Of a DNA stretch of 40,342 bases, positions 20,280-28,895 are shown piece after piece. The stretch comes from Saprospiraceae bacterium (GTDB taxonomy: Bacteria > Bacteroidota > Bacteroidia > Chitinophagales > Saprospiraceae), in contig JAHDHB010000002.1 of assembly GCA_020631545.1 (NCBI GenBank), forward strand, positions 3,669 through 44,010, written 5' to 3'. The position numbers and the translations under genes are program-made. Numbering within the stretch: position 1 is the first letter of the stretch; each line of letters opens with the position of its first letter. The notes below the pieces were generated by a model. That model was not told the origin of the DNA and made no database searches. It worked only from the letters and a program-made list of their open reading frames with translations.

Positions 20280-22067
20280 TTAAAAATAATTTACATAACC
20301 AAAATGAATTTTTCCCGAGCCAAAATCAATAGGATTGCCCAACCTTCTTCCTAGGGCATAGTTAATACCAAAAACACCGGCCTTTGTTTCAAAAGTCATT
20401 CCCACGCCAAAACCCAACGGCCAATCTATCCGATCATTAGCAGCACTTTTATGCTCCACTACGGCATAATCACCAAAAGCATATAAGTAGGAGTTTTCAG
20501 CTATCATAAACCGGAACTCCGTGGAAAGCACCGCATACTTAGAGGCAAAAATAGCTTCTTCATCAAAGCCACGTAAAAGACGCATACCTCCAATGCGGTA
20601 CAATTCATTTTCATAAACCGATTTTTCGGCAAAAAGCATCCCTACTTCTAAGCCTGTTTTCAGCGTTGTTCGCTTAGTTATTGGCAAATAGTATGCTCCT
20701 CCCAACTCAAATGAAAATTGATAGTTTTTTACATCTAAGCTATCGTATAATGAAGCAAAATCGAAGTCGTAGGGAGGATCTTTACCGACAATATCCCCGA
20801 CTTGGGGGTTCTCTCTAATCTTTTTAACGCCTGCTCCTCCTCGAAGTTTCGTTTCCCAACCCTTTCGTGGATTAAATCGATAATCGAGCTGTTGAAATCG
20901 ATATTCCAAGCCAAAAGAAGAATACACAACATCCAAATTATCGGGCAATTCACGCGTATTACTGACCTTTGTCGTGTCAATATTCAACACGTTGGTTGTC
21001 TTAGAGTTCCAAAATGCTTTCAAGTAGTTTCTACCTTCAAAATGGTATTGAATACCCACATCCCATATTAGATCCAAGTAGGAAGTATCCCGCTTGTATA
21101 AATCAAAATTGAGGTCTACCCCAAAGGGCAAATTTAGTAGATAAGGATAAAGGAAATGAATATCTAGGCTTTGGGTTCCTGGCCTCAATTGATCCCACTC
21201 CACACGAATTTCTTTGCCTGTACCGAAGGGGTTTTCCAAATTAATCTTAGCATTTCCTGTAAGAATCAACTTGCCCGTTTCTGTATTTTTGGGTAAGAAA
21301 CCAAGGAGCAAGTCAAATTGACTTGATTTTTTAGTGTCTAAAAATAGATTCACGGTCGCTTTTCCTTCCGTAAAGGTGAGGTAAGGCGGCTGGGTTTCTT
21401 TTAGAAAACTAATTTCACGAATACGGCTACTAATACGTTTGATTTTGCTTTCATCGTACAAATCACCTTTCCGAAGCCCCAAGTAAGACCCAAGGTAACT
21501 GCTTGATATTTTGGCTTCTCCTTCTTGGTTTATGGCTTCTAATACAACCAATTGCTCCTTGTCTAGAAACAATTTCGCGTATACACGGTTTTCGACTACC
21601 CGCACGCTATCCAGTCTCACCGAGGCAAAAGGATACCCATTATTCTCTGCAAAACGTAAAAGTTTATCTTGTAAAGCAAGGATTTCTTTGAAGTGTAAGG
21701 GCTTATTTTGAAATAGTTTCTCTTTAAAACCGATTTGGTCAAGGAAGACTTCATCCAAATTCCCATTTTCCAGTCGTCCCCATTCATAAATTTTACCGAC
21801 ATAAATGAAGGCACGATGCAAACTGTCTGCTACCGCAATGCTATCAATAGACGCTGCTAGGTATGCCTTACTATGTAATTGCTTTAAAATCGCTTCCCAT
21901 TCCTTGCGAACTTTTGCAGAATCTGCTACTTCTTGGTTAAAGGTCAAGGCTTTTTCCAAAAAATCGACTTCTTTATCCAAGGGGACAAGTTCTAAATAGT
22001 GCTGTCCTTTTCCAAGAAACGGCAGTATTAGAAAAATCAAAAGCCAATATTTGAAGGAATAGCTCAT
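20280..22067 (-). CDS. Omp85/BamA-TamA-like outer membrane protein with POTRA-like region
   Basis: YLELVPLDKEVDFLEKAL start, POTRA-like LAFNQEGEAKISSSYLGSYLGLRKGDLYDESKI-type segment, C-terminal barrel with ELYRIGGMRLLRGFDEEAIFASKYAVLSTEFRF and terminal GKIHFGYVNYF. Confidence 0.85.
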   Translation of the reverse strand: MSYSFKYWLLIFLILPFLGKGQHYLELVPLDKEVDFLEKALTFNQEVADSAKVRKEWEAILKQLHSKAYLAASIDSIAVADSLHRAFIYVGKIYEWGRLENGNLDEVFLDQIGFKEKLFQNKPLHFKEILALQDKLLRFAENNGYPFASVRLDSVRVVENRVYAKLFLDKEQLVVLEAINQEGEAKISSSYLGSYLGLRKGDLYDESKIKRISSRIREISFLKETQPPYLTFTEGKATVNLFLDTKKSSQFDLLLGFLPKNTETGKLILTGNAKINLENPFGTGKEIRVEWDQLRPGTQSLDIHFLYPYLLNLPFGVDLNFDLYKRDTSYLDLIWDVGIQYHFEGRNYLKAFWNSKTTNVLNIDTTKVSNTRELPDNLDVVYSSFGLEYRFQQLDYRFNPRKGWETKLRGGAGVKKIRENPQVGDIVGKDPPYDFDFASLYDSLDVKNYQFSFELGGAYYLPITKRTTLKTGLEVGMLFAEKSVYENELYRIGGMRLLRGFDEEAIFASKYAVLSTEFRFMIAENSYLYAFGDYAVVEHKSAANDRIDWPLGFGVGMTFETKAGVFGINYALGRRLGNPIDFGSGKIHFGYVNYF

Positions 22068-22152
22068 AGACTATTAAACGCTGGAAAGCTGGAAAAAATT
22101 ATAGGCTACCAAGTTTGTTTTTGCCAAGAAGAAAACAGCTTAGTGCCAACAC

Positions 22153-22186
22153 AAAAAGCGCATTCCGTTGATGGAAAGCGCTTTTT
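22153..22186 (-). terminator. Terminator-like hairpin after rpsT
   Basis: AAAAAGCGC ... GCGCTTTTT inverted repeat; may act bidirectionally. Confidence 0.6.
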
Positions 22187-22216
22187 GGAAAGCTAAGAGA
22201 AAAAATCCTTAGATTC

Positions 22217-22468
22217 TTATAGGCTATTGACAAAACGCGTCAACTTGCTTTTTAAGTTGGCGGCTTTATTCTTGTGAACCTGATTGTTTTTTGCCAAACG
22301 GTCAATTTTAGAAATTACCTTAGGCAAGAATTTTGAAGCTTCTGCTTTCTCTTCCATGTCTCTCAACTTCTTCAAGGCAGAACGCATAGATTTTTTATAG
22401 TAACGGTTATGAATCCGTTTCTTCGCATCTTGACGAATTCTCTTCTTCGCTGATTTATGATGTGCCAT
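22217..22468 (-). CDS. rpsT: 30S ribosomal protein S20
   Basis: MAHHKSAKKRIRQDAKKRIHNRYYKKSMRSALKKL...NQVHKNKAANLKSKLTRFVNSL is canonical bS20. Confidence 0.97.
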   Translation of the reverse strand: MAHHKSAKKRIRQDAKKRIHNRYYKKSMRSALKKLRDMEEKAEASKFLPKVISKIDRLAKNNQVHKNKAANLKSKLTRFVNSL

Positions 22469-22506
22469 TATTCTAGCTTTATAATCAAGTGATTTAAATT
22501 GGAACG

Positions 22507-22537
22507 CAAATTTAGGGCTTTTCTTTAGAAAACAAAA
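22507..22537 (-). promoter_or_regulatory. Candidate Bacteroidota promoter for rpsT
   Basis: On the minus strand TTTTG-N18-TAAATTTG resembles the Bacteroidota -33 TTTG / -7 TAnnTTTG consensus. The spacing is slightly short. Confidence 0.45.
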
Positions 22538-22893
22538 CTTTTTCTAACAAATTGACAGAAGAAAATACGATATTTGGCTTTCCTTAGACTAAGATCCAAA
22601 AAACAATCTAAATATAAAGGTATTTATTTGGCGTTTAACTTGGTTTATTAAACAATATCTTACAACTTTGGGCTTTCTTTGTAAACTTTTGGCAAAAGTT
22701 TGTTGTGGGTAGATAGTAGCGTTTATAACGACATTTTGATTTTTTCTTCGAAAAATGAAGTCATTTTGAGGGAAAATCTCGTTGAACTACCCTAAGCTAT
22801 CCTCTACTTGATACTAGCTTTGCCAGCAAAAACCATTTAGCAACCATTTTTTAAAAGAAAAAATAAGCTTTTTCTTTTCTGACACATACTTTT

Positions 22894-25662
22894 TTGACAA
22901 TCATGAGCGATTATTCATATATCTTCAATGCTCACCCTAGTTTCATTGATTCCATGTATAAAAACTACCGGAACAACCCGGAGTCCATGGAAGATGGGTG
23001 GCGTACTTTTTTTCAAGGCTTTGATTTTGCCACCGGGAATAATGGGACAGCGTCTGCAATGAGCGAAATGCCTGAAGGACTTTCTTATCAAGAGTTCAAT
23101 GCTTTCGCCATTATTTATGCTTTCCGTACAAGAGGGCATTTGTTGTCTACCACCAATCCTATTCGAGCGAGAAGGGATCGAAAACCAGGCTTGGATCTAT
23201 CGGATTACAATCTTTCTGAGGCGGATTTGGATAAGCGTTTTGTGGTAGGGAAAGAAATAGGCTTGGAAAATGCTACGCTACGAGAGATTATCGCTGGCCT
23301 GAAAAAAATCTACTGTGGAAATATTGGCTTCGAGTATAATTATATCGAAGACATGGAACGCCGTAAGTGGTTGCGTCAGAAGATTGAAGAAGGCATGAGC
23401 AAGGGATTTGGGCATGATATAGCGAAGAAGAAGCGTATTTTGCAGAAGCTAAACGGCGCTGTGGTTTTCGAAAAATTCTTACATACTAAGTATGTGGGGC
23501 AAAAACGATTCTCGCTCGAAGGTGGTGAAACAACCATTGCGGCTTTGGATGCCATCATCAACCAAGGTGCCAAAGGAGGTGTTGAGGATTTTGTAATTGG
23601 TATGGCGCACCGTGGGCGATTGAATGTTTTGGCCAATATCATGGGCAAAACTTATGAGGAAATTTTCAACGAATTTGAAGGAAATATGCTGCCTGACCAA
23701 ATCTTTGGCGATGGCGATGTCAAATACCATCTTGGCTTTTTCTCTCAAGTAGAGACGATTGATAAAAAGAAGGTGGAATTGAAGCTGGCGCCGAATCCTT
23801 CGCACTTGGAATCTGTAGATCCTGTTGTGTTGGGTTATTCTAGAGCGAAAGCTGATATTCTTTATGAAAGTGATTACGATAAGATTCTTCCGATTCTTAT
23901 CCATGGTGATGCGGCTGTTGTTGGGCAAGGTATTGTCTATGAGGTCGCTCAGATGAGTAAATTGGAAGGTTATTATACTGGAGGGACGATTCATTTTGTG
24001 ATTAATAATCAAATTGGTTTTACGACTGATTTTGATGATGCTCGTTCTTCTACCTATTGTACACCCGCTGCGTACCTAGCACAAGCGCCGGTTTTCCATG
24101 TCAATGGAGATGACCCAGAGGCCGTTATTTTTGCGGTGGAATTGGCGACAGAATACCGCCAAAAATTTAATAGTGATGTGTATGTAGATATGGTGTGCTA
24201 TCGTAGACATGGGCACAATGAGGGTGATGATCCGCAGTTCACGCAGCCTCAGATGTATAAAATAATTTCGAAGCATCCGAATCCTAGGGATATTTACATT
24301 GAGCAATTGATAAAACGCGGTGAAGTGGAGAAGGCTTTAGCAGAAAAGATGAACGAAGAGTTTTGGAACTTGCTTCAAGAGCGCTTGGATGAGATCAAGG
24401 AAAAACCGCTTCCTTTCAAGCATCAAAAGCCGGAACTTGCTTGGGCAAAACTGAAACGGCATACGACTTATGAAGATTTTTTAGATTCTCCAGAGACGGG
24501 AATCGCTAAGAGAACTATCGATCAAGTCCTTGACCACTTGGTGGCTCTTCCTGAGAATTTCACTCCTTTAAGTAAGGTACACCGCCTTATCAAAGGAAAG
24601 AAAAAGCTACTGGCTGCTAAGGAATTGGATTGGGGACTAGCAGAATTGGCGGCTTATGGTTCTATCCTTCTTGAGGGTAAGGACGTGCGCATGAGTGGCC
24701 AGGATGTGAAACGAGGAACGTTCTCTCATCGTCATGCTGTACTAGTGGATGTGGAGACGAAAAAACAATACAATCGTCTTAGTGGGATGGCAAAAGGGCA
24801 AGGAGACTACCGTATTTTCAATTCTTTGCTTTCTGAATTTGGTGTTCTAGGCTTTGAGTTTGGTTATTCTCTGGCTTCTCCTGATTCCTTGGTGATTTGG
24901 GAAGCGCAGTTTGGTGATTTTTATAATGGTGCGCAGGTCATGGTCGATCAGTTTATTTCTGCTTCTGAAAGTAAGTGGGGATGGATGAGCGGTTTGGTCA
25001 TGTTGTTGCCTCACGGCTACGAAGGCCAAGGCCCAGAGCATTCTAGTGCTCGATTGGAGCGTTTCCTACAGCTTTGTGCTGAAAATAATATGTGTGTGGC
25101 GAATGTAACCACTCCAGCGAATTTTTTCCACTTGCTTCGCCGTCAATTGGAGCGACCTTTCCGTAAGCCTTTGGTGGTGATGTCTCCTAAGTCGTTGCTT
25201 CGTCATCCTAAATGCAAATCCCCGATTTCGGATATAGGAAAAGGGAAAAAGTTCCAAGAAGTGCTTGATGATCCAGCCATTGGAAACAATAAAAGCAAAG
25301 TGGCTAAGGTGAAGCGTGTCTTGTATTGTACGGGCAAAATCTACTACGATTTATTGAAAAAGCAAGAGGAGGAGAAGCGTTATGATGTGGCGATTGTACG
25401 TGTAGAGCAGTTGTATCCGCTCCCTGATCAGAAAATTACGGCTTTGATCAGGAAATACAAGGATGCAGAAGCGGTTTGGGTACAAGAGGAGCCTTCCAAT
25501 ATGGGCGCTTGGCAATATGTCCTTACGCTTTACCGAAATACAGAGCTAAAACTCGTCGCTCGCAAGGAGAGTGCTTCCCCTGCTACTGGTTTTAAGAAGC
25601 GGCATGAGGAACAGCAGAAGGAATTGGTGAGAAGGGCTTTTGATTTGACGGAAGAGCTGTAG
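22894..25662 (+). CDS. sucA: 2-oxoglutarate dehydrogenase E1 component
   Basis: FVIGMAHRGRLNVLANIMGKTYEEIFNEFEG, VDMVCYRRHGHNEGDDPQFTQPQMYKII, LPHGYEGQGPEHSSARLERFLQLCAENNM, VWVQEEPSNMGAWQYV. The start could be 22894 or 22903. Confidence 0.97.
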   Translation: MTIMSDYSYIFNAHPSFIDSMYKNYRNNPESMEDGWRTFFQGFDFATGNNGTASAMSEMPEGLSYQEFNAFAIIYAFRTRGHLLSTTNPIRARRDRKPGLDLSDYNLSEADLDKRFVVGKEIGLENATLREIIAGLKKIYCGNIGFEYNYIEDMERRKWLRQKIEEGMSKGFGHDIAKKKRILQKLNGAVVFEKFLHTKYVGQKRFSLEGGETTIAALDAIINQGAKGGVEDFVIGMAHRGRLNVLANIMGKTYEEIFNEFEGNMLPDQIFGDGDVKYHLGFFSQVETIDKKKVELKLAPNPSHLESVDPVVLGYSRAKADILYESDYDKILPILIHGDAAVVGQGIVYEVAQMSKLEGYYTGGTIHFVINNQIGFTTDFDDARSSTYCTPAAYLAQAPVFHVNGDDPEAVIFAVELATEYRQKFNSDVYVDMVCYRRHGHNEGDDPQFTQPQMYKIISKHPNPRDIYIEQLIKRGEVEKALAEKMNEEFWNLLQERLDEIKEKPLPFKHQKPELAWAKLKRHTTYEDFLDSPETGIAKRTIDQVLDHLVALPENFTPLSKVHRLIKGKKKLLAAKELDWGLAELAAYGSILLEGKDVRMSGQDVKRGTFSHRHAVLVDVETKKQYNRLSGMAKGQGDYRIFNSLLSEFGVLGFEFGYSLASPDSLVIWEAQFGDFYNGAQVMVDQFISASESKWGWMSGLVMLLPHGYEGQGPEHSSARLERFLQLCAENNMCVANVTTPANFFHLLRRQLERPFRKPLVVMSPKSLLRHPKCKSPISDIGKGKKFQEVLDDPAIGNNKSKVAKVKRVLYCTGKIYYDLLKKQEEEKRYDVAIVRVEQLYPLPDQKITALIRKYKDAEAVWVQEEPSNMGAWQYVLTLYRNTELKLVARKESASPATGFKKRHEEQQKELVRRAFDLTEEL

Positions 25663-25694
25663 TTTTGTTAAGAAAATTCTTTTTGTAAAAATAG

Positions 25695-25728
25695 AAAAGC
25701 CACGAGATTTATTTCGTGGCTTTTTTTG
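25695..25728 (+). terminator. Rho-independent terminator after sucA
   Basis: AAAAGCCACGA gatttatt TCGTGGCTTTTTTT stem with T tract. Confidence 0.85.
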
Positions 25729-25776
25729 ATCTACAATGTACTTGTCAAGACCCAATCGCTAGAAACCTTCGTTTGA

Positions 25777-26763
25777 TTAAGGAGGAGAAATGTGTTTATC
25801 TTCCTCCAGTAAGATTTTTAAAATCGGCCAATAATCTGCTTTAACTAAGTCCTGAAAACGGATAATTTTGTGTTTATTGAGATATTGGAAAAAAGAACAA
25901 ATAGAACTATGAATTTCTTCCAAGATACGAAGCTCCTGAATTTCACCGATAATATTTGTTTGCTCGTGTTTTTGTAGCAAAGTTTTTAAATTTTGCACTT
26001 GTTCTCCCCAGTATTTATAATAATCATCTCTACCTTCAGGTGCGAAGTATTTAGCATCCCCAAGAAGAATGGGCAAAATTCTGTCTTTAAAATCTAACTC
26101 TTTCATCAATTCTAGAATTTCATACATACAAGATTTTGATTTTAGGAATTCGTCACTGATAAGAACAATAGCATGAGGCGTTTTCCTGATTTTTTCCATG
26201 AATTCTTTAATAGAAGCGCCTAGCATAAGCCTTCTTGTATCCCGTTCAAGAACAATCTCAAATTTCTGCCTAAAATCGTTATCCACTTGGTCAGCTTCTT
26301 CTTTATTTTTATGACAATAAGCTAAAAATATTTTCTTGTCCTTCAAGTCTTTAACAGACAGTTCGTAAAAGGGATATTGATGTCCAATCATATTTATTTT
26401 CTGATAAAAATTGGTATGATAATGATAAATATCTTTATCCATAGACGAGTGCGCAACGAGGTATTTTGCATGATGCGGAATTCGTTCTCCTTTATGAAAA
26501 TTGTAGGTTCCTACAGGCAAAAAAACTTGGGTAGACTTGCCATCTCTACCGGTCTCTACATAACCAATAATTCCCATTCGGTAGAGCGAATCAAAAGCAG
26601 AGCTAGGAAAATCGGTTTCTTCAATAACGATTTGGTCGATCTCTTTCGCATTTTTTATGGGAATCACATTAGATTCAATCAAGCTACAAACGACATTATA
26701 GGCATCATTTTTAAAAAAGGGAATCATCTCAAACTTATACTGACGTAAGAGGATATTACTCAT
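25777..26763 (-). CDS. TIR-domain protein, with an N-terminal segment that looks like the continuation of the upstream ATPase
   Basis: TIR features: KDKKIFLAYCHKNKEEADQVDNDFRQKFEIVLERDTRRLMLGASIKEFMEKIRKTPHAIVLISDEFLKSKSCMYEILELMKEL, including the C..E position expected for the catalytic Glu. The preceding ~125 aa contain a winged-helix-like stretch. Confidence 0.85.
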   Translation of the reverse strand: MSNILLRQYKFEMIPFFKNDAYNVVCSLIESNVIPIKNAKEIDQIVIEETDFPSSAFDSLYRMGIIGYVETGRDGKSTQVFLPVGTYNFHKGERIPHHAKYLVAHSSMDKDIYHYHTNFYQKINMIGHQYPFYELSVKDLKDKKIFLAYCHKNKEEADQVDNDFRQKFEIVLERDTRRLMLGASIKEFMEKIRKTPHAIVLISDEFLKSKSCMYEILELMKELDFKDRILPILLGDAKYFAPEGRDDYYKYWGEQVQNLKTLLQKHEQTNIIGEIQELRILEEIHSSICSFFQYLNKHKIIRFQDLVKADYWPILKILLEEDKHISPP

Positions 26764-26775
26764 ATCATTTACGGC

Positions 26776-27840
26776 TTACCGAATTGCTGTTGCTGTTCTA
26801 TTATTAGCTTTGATCCCATAACAAATACTTGCACCAATAGCTACAATTTCTCTTGGACGGCGAAAGGAATGCCTTAGGATAAAATCAAAAACATTTTCCT
26901 TTCTTTTTCTGCCGTATTCATTTCTTACAAATCTATGTTCGATTTCATCGAAGCCAAGAAAACGAACTAAAGCCTCCTTAGCCTTTGGTTTCACCAAATC
27001 ACGAGTAGCTGTTTTATTAATGTTTCGAATAAAAATATCACGTAACTCTTCATCGGTATAGTTCAATTCCGTCGTGTAATTAAGATCTTGCAGAACCGTA
27101 GACGAATTTACAAGAGCATAAGCTTCGCTACGAATAGAAGCAAAAATCTTAATATGTCGATTGGCTTCACATAGGTTCTTGACTGCTTCCCGCAAACCTA
27201 TTTGAGCATTTATCCAAACCCAAGGAGATAAGACGTGGTTTTTTTTCGCTTTCTGTAAATCATAATAAGTATCTCCTACATGTTTGTCAAATGCCTCATC
27301 TACATTATCAATAAAAACAGCAACTTGAGAAGTCAGGCCTTCAAAAACAGGCGATAACTCCTTAAAAACTAAATTATAGTACTTGTGAATTTTGTTCCTA
27401 TCTTCAAGGATACAGAAGAGAATATCTTTTAGTTTTTTCGCTTTGCCAAGAAGAGGCTCTAACTTTTTTGGGAGTTTTTCCGGCATTAAATTTTGAACAA
27501 TAAGCAGGTGTAGTGCTAAAGTCCAAATCATACGCCATACATCTATGCGCTTGTATTTATTCAGTTCTTTTATGGAAAAATGAGTATCCAATTCAACCAA
27601 ACGCTCGCTTAGGTCATTGACGGGAATACATTTAAAGCCTGATTTAGCTCTATACTGCTTACTTTTGGCTTTCAGCAATAAGGTTTTACCAAAACCTTTA
27701 GGCGCTACGATGAAGTACTTGCAGTCATTTTCATCGGTTTTAAGGTAAGTTCGAATAGATTGGTTATAGACAATATGTCTTTCCAGATCATCCAAATCTT
27801 TCAATTTGATGGTATTAGCATCTGTGTTCCATGCTATCAT
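26776..27840 (-). CDS. P-loop ATPase (resembles Sll1717-type ATPases), ORF closed by a TAA in frame with the TIR ORF
   Basis: Walker A-like YFIVAPKGFGKTLLLKAKS, Walker B-like VAVFIDNVDEAFD, and RRPREIVAIG near the C-terminus. The ORF ends TATAIR-TAA and is followed in the same frame by AVND-MSNILL. Confidence 0.85.
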   Translation of the reverse strand: MIAWNTDANTIKLKDLDDLERHIVYNQSIRTYLKTDENDCKYFIVAPKGFGKTLLLKAKSKQYRAKSGFKCIPVNDLSERLVELDTHFSIKELNKYKRIDVWRMIWTLALHLLIVQNLMPEKLPKKLEPLLGKAKKLKDILFCILEDRNKIHKYYNLVFKELSPVFEGLTSQVAVFIDNVDEAFDKHVGDTYYDLQKAKKNHVLSPWVWINAQIGLREAVKNLCEANRHIKIFASIRSEAYALVNSSTVLQDLNYTTELNYTDEELRDIFIRNINKTATRDLVKPKAKEALVRFLGFDEIEHRFVRNEYGRKRKENVFDFILRHSFRRPREIVAIGASICYGIKANNRTATAIR

Positions 27841-28292
27841 TGTATTGTTTTTTTAGGATGCTTGGGGGTAAGTAATCCTTATTAATCAATGTTATAACAC
27901 TGCTAAGTACAAAAACGTTGCCTAAACGCTATTTTTTTTAAATATTTTTTTGCTCACGCGCTCTAAGATGGCAAAAAGGAAGGCATTCCAACCTTACGCA
28001 TTGCTTCTCCTGCTTCGGCGAAGTTGCTCTTATGGTTTAGCGGAGGAAATTCAAGAACTAAGGCCAAATTTCATCAATTTACAATACAAATATTTTGCTC
28101 CCATCAGAAATATCTATTTACCCATGAAAATCAGTAAATTAAACAAAAAATATTGCTACTTCTCCTTTAGATTCAACTTTAACACCCTTCATAAAAAAAT
28201 AACATACAAGACATTAAGCAGCAAGACAAAACAATTACAATCAATCCAAAAATTACCAAACTTTAAAAACTTTTGTTAACTTTGGTAAAGGT

Positions 28293-28460
28293 CTAGTGGT
28301 ACTGTGTCTAAGTGATTGATAGTTTAGGTGCGGTGATTTTTTTGTTAGCCAAGGTGCGAAGAGTGAAGGTAGCTGTAGCGACCAGAACGATAACACGGGA
28401 TAACGGAAAAATAACTAGCTTAAGTTGTCTGGAACTAAGAGGCAGCAGCATTAGACTTAA
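28293..28460 (+). repeat. Dispersed intergenic repeat, copy B
   Basis: CTAGTGGTACTGTGTCTAAGTGATTGATAGTTTAGGTGC...GGGATAACGGAAAAATAACTAGCT...GGAACTAAGAGGCAGCAGCA aligns with copy A at 7341. Confidence 0.7.
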
Positions 28461-28895
28461 CTTCTCATTAAGAGCATCCACCGCCATATTTTCTGAGAAA
28501 TTTTCATTAGAAGAGCTAGCTAATGTTTTTTGCAGAGAATATACCGTTAATATATTGTTACTCCAAAGCACTTAGCATCACCTGCTGAGGCGCTATGATA
28601 AGCATAGGTTAAACTTTTGATTGGATAAACTTGTAGCTTACCCATCCGCTCTTGCGGTTCTTTCGCTCAATATCTTTACGATATTAGCCTTTTGGGTACG
28701 CTCCTTTATGCTGTCTTGTTCAATTGCTCAATAACCTTCGTCGTCTGACGAATAGGGCAATAGATTCAATATAGATTCTCCACATTAAAGTAACAACTTT
28801 ATGGCTTCATGGCTCTTCTTAGGTGAAGTTGAGCGGTTACTAAACATTCCCGTATATTAATTATTCCTCCATTATTTATTATTAAATAACTAACT

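Noticed and set aside
22915-25755. Several antisense ORFs within and just past sucA
   Set aside because: sucA is certain and the opposing frames are by-products of its codon usage.
26776-26778. Reading the TAA as a recoded (e.g. pyrrolysine-like) sense codon
   Set aside because: TAA recoding has no support here: other genes in the window end normally at TAA, and no special context is visible. Nonsense mutation, error or reinitiation is simpler.
27950-28279. 109-aa + strand ORF upstream of the ATPase
   Set aside because: Composition resembles AT-rich noncoding DNA, and no domain or start context is recognised.
28308-28575. 87-aa ORFs on both strands inside repeat copy B
   Set aside because: Copy A has stops in the equivalent frame, so coding is not conserved between copies.
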